The translations under genes were made by a program, and so were the position numbers. From an uncultured Spirochaetaceae bacterium (GTDB taxonomy: Bacteria > Spirochaetota > Spirochaetia > Treponematales > Treponemataceae), in assembly GCA_902773215.1 (NCBI GenBank), contig CACYDQ010000438.1, positions 1 through 5,669 of the forward strand: a stretch of 5,669 nucleotides of DNA. The letters run 5' to 3'. How positions within the stretch are numbered: position 1 is the stretch's first letter; the number at the start of each line of letters is the position of its first letter. The notes under the pieces are model-generated. The model was not told the DNA's origin, did not search any database, and worked only from the letters and a program-made list of their open reading frames with translations. Positions 4,097 through 5,669 of the stretch are shown piece by piece.

Positions 4097-5669
4097 TTAG
4101 GCCTTCACGCTGCCGTTGACGAAGCGCTCGTCCTGGGCATACTGATCCTTCGCGGAAGCGGCGAACTCGGGGTTGCCGTGCGTGTAGCGGGGCAGAATCT
4201 TGGGAGACATCACATCGCCCTTGATTCCCGCCGCATCGCGCTCCTTCTCGAAGTCCTTGACGTGCTTGAGCGTCAGCTTGGAATTGTCGGCGAGCGCGAT
4301 GTTCTTGAACATCTTGCCGGCCTCGATTCCCGCCTCGCGTCCGAAGACGACGACATCGAGCAGGGAGTTGCCCATCAGGCGGTTCGTGCCGTGCACTCCG
4401 CCGGAAGCCTCGCCCGCGACGAGCAGGTTCGGCACGTTGGAATGGCAGGTCTTGTCAATCTCGACTCCGCCGTTCTGGTAGTGCAGGGTCGGGTAGACGA
4501 GGATCGGCTCCTTGCGGATGTCGATGCCGTACTTGATGAACATCTTGTACATGGCGGGGATGCTCTTGAGAATCGTGCCCTCGCCGTGAATCATCTCGAT
4601 CATCGGGGTGTCAAGCCAAACCGCATCCTGCACCTCGTTCTTCACGCCGCGGCCGTTCTTGACCTCGCGGATGATTCCAGAGGCGTTGACGTCACGGGTC
4701 TCAAGCGGGTGGATGTAGACCTCACCGTCCTTGTTGATCAGCTTTGCGCCGAGCGAGCGAACCTTCTCGGTGACGAGCTTGCCCAGAATCTGGGTGGGGT
4801 AGGCCGCTCCGGTCGGGTGGTACTGCAATGAATCCTGATAGAGCAGCTTGGCTCCCGCGCGGTAGGCGAGCACAAGGCCGTCCGCCGTCGCACCGTAGTG
4901 GTTGGAGGTGGGGAAGCCCTGATAGTGCATGCGTCCGGCTCCTCCGGTCGCGATGATGACGACCTTGGCCTTGGCGATGCGGATCTCGCCGGTCTCGATG
5001 TTCATCAGGACGGCTCCGGCGGCCTCGCCCTTGTCGTTCTTGATGATTTCGATTGCGGCGGTGAAGTCCACGACCGTGATGCTGCTCTCGCGGTTGAAGG
5101 TCTCGTCGCGGAGGGTCCTCATTATCTCGGCACCGGAGTAGTCCTTGCAGGCGTGCATCCTCTTGCGGCTCGTTCCGCCTCCGTGGGTGGTCACCATCGT
5201 GCCGTCGGCTTCCTTGTCGAATTCGACTCCGAGGTCATTGAGCCACTTGATGACGGAGGGGGCCTTGTTGACGAGCGTGTAGACCAGCTCGGGCTTTCCG
5301 TCGAAGTGTCCGCCTCCGAATGCGTCCAGATAGTGCTGGGCGGGTGAGTCGTTGGGCTTGTCAGCCGCCTGGATTCCTCCCTCGGCCATCATCGTGTTCG
5401 CGTCGCCGACGCGGAGCTTGGTCACGAGCAGGACTTTCGCGCCCGCCTCGCTCGCCATGATTGCGGCGGAAGTACCGGCTCCGCCTCCGCCGATGACAAG
5501 AACGTCAGCCTCGTAGTTGACTTTGTTCAGGTCAATCTTCTCCGGCTCCAGGCGGGGCTTGGCCTGCAGCATCTCCGCAAGCTCAATCGGGGCCTTCTGT
5601 CCCTTGTTGGGGCCGATCTTCAGCTCCACGAACTGGGAGGCTATGCGGTCCGGATGGTACTCCTTGAGC
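4097..5669 (-). CDS. Fumarate reductase/succinate dehydrogenase-type FAD flavoprotein (5' end outside window)
   Basis: A soluble flavoprotein of the fumarate reductase/succinate dehydrogenase/L-aspartate oxidase superfamily; most likely it reduces fumarate to succinate in anaerobic metabolism, with electrons from an unseen partner. Counting from the GTG at 5629 as residue 1: FAD-binding VLVIGGGGAG (43-52), AEGG (82-85), QYHPTG with substrate-binding His271, TRD with the candidate catalytic Arg312, LHYQNGG with His383, and TNRLMGNSLL with Arg417. All expected active-site residues are present. The position of the FAD-linking histidine (SHT in FrdA) reads ANT (77-79), so FAD should be bound non-covalently. 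After the fold only about 75 residues follow, shorter than the C-terminal domain of FrdA. The frame stays open upstream of the GTG (KEYHPDRIASQF, family-like), so the true start is beyond the edge. Codons are strongly G/C-ending, suggesting high expression. There are no membrane segments or visible signal peptide. Confidence 0.88.
   Translation of the reverse strand, partial: LKEYHPDRIASQFVELKIGPNKGQKAPIELAEMLQAKPRLEPEKIDLNKVNYEADVLVIGGGGAGTSAAIMASEAGAKVLLVTKLRVGDANTMMAEGGIQAADKPNDSPAQHYLDAFGGGHFDGKPELVYTLVNKAPSVIKWLNDLGVEFDKEADGTMVTTHGGGTSRKRMHACKDYSGAEIMRTLRDETFNRESSITVVDFTAAIEIIKNDKGEAAGAVLMNIETGEIRIAKAKVVIIATGGAGRMHYQGFPTSNHYGATADGLVLAYRAGAKLLYQDSLQYHPTGAAYPTQILGKLVTEKVRSLGAKLINKDGEVYIHPLETRDVNASGIIREVKNGRGVKNEVQDAVWLDTPMIEMIHGEGTILKSIPAMYKMFIKYGIDIRKEPILVYPTLHYQNGGVEIDKTCHSNVPNLLVAGEASGGVHGTNRLMGNSLLDVVVFGREAGIEAGKMFKNIALADNSKLTLKHVKDFEKERDAAGIKGDVMSPKILPRYTHGNPEFAASAKDQYAQDERFVNGSVKA

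Noticed and set aside
4178..4831. Long plus-strand reading frame (217 codons) opposite the flavoprotein
   Set aside because: It is the antisense shadow of a gene with strong G/C-ending codon bias. The product is Val/Asp/Leu/Arg-rich with no family likeness, while the minus strand carries a full set of active-site motifs. The same holds for 4898-5347.
4097..5629. GTG at 5629 as the start of the flavoprotein
   Set aside because: The frame is open to the window edge and the upstream residues look like part of the protein, so the start lies outside.

Overview
The window most resembles a host-associated spirochaete, probably a Treponema-like gut, rumen or oral species. The clues are a short ThiI without a rhodanese domain, a lipoprotein with a loose spirochaetal-type lipobox (FSSC), a degenerate PilZ-like protein, and a soluble fumarate-reductase-type flavoprotein, which fits a succinate-forming anaerobe. 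This is inferred from gene families; no marker gene is present.

Layout. (1) Positions 1-769, plus strand: the last 150 residues of an RND (AcrB/HAE1-type) efflux pump, overlapped by 11 bases by a small PG0541-type (P-II-like) transporter-associated protein. (2) Positions 770-850: a short intergenic stretch with a good sigma70-like promoter only about 12 bases from the next ATG. (3) Positions 851-3713, plus strand: a tightly coupled three-gene operon with ATGA overlaps at both junctions: thiI (tRNA 4-thiouridine synthesis), a small unrecognised lipoprotein, and a two-part protein with a PilZ-like C-terminal region. thiI ends with an extra tail of about 40 residues encoded by repeat-rich, palindromic DNA. 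(4) Positions 3714-4096: no intact gene. It holds, on the minus strand, what looks like a small secreted-protein gene broken by a one-base frameshift, and then a strong rho-independent terminator for the next gene. (5) Positions 4097-5669, minus strand: a large flavoprotein of the fumarate reductase/succinate dehydrogenase family. It runs off the right edge, so its start is outside the window.

The efflux pair exports small molecules. The thiI operon joins a tRNA-modification enzyme to two envelope or signalling-type proteins of unknown role. The flavoprotein belongs to central anaerobic metabolism. Codon use is strongly G/C-ending in the efflux gene and the flavoprotein, and more mixed in the thiI operon and the broken gene. 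The long antisense reading frames opposite the flavoprotein are side effects of that bias.

I see no CRISPR array, tRNA, rRNA, transposase or complete novel defence-type system. The points most worth a second look are the frameshifted small gene at 3700-3944, the repeat-derived ThiI tail, the near-leaderless thiI promoter, and a pair of strong hairpins inside the PilZ-like gene.
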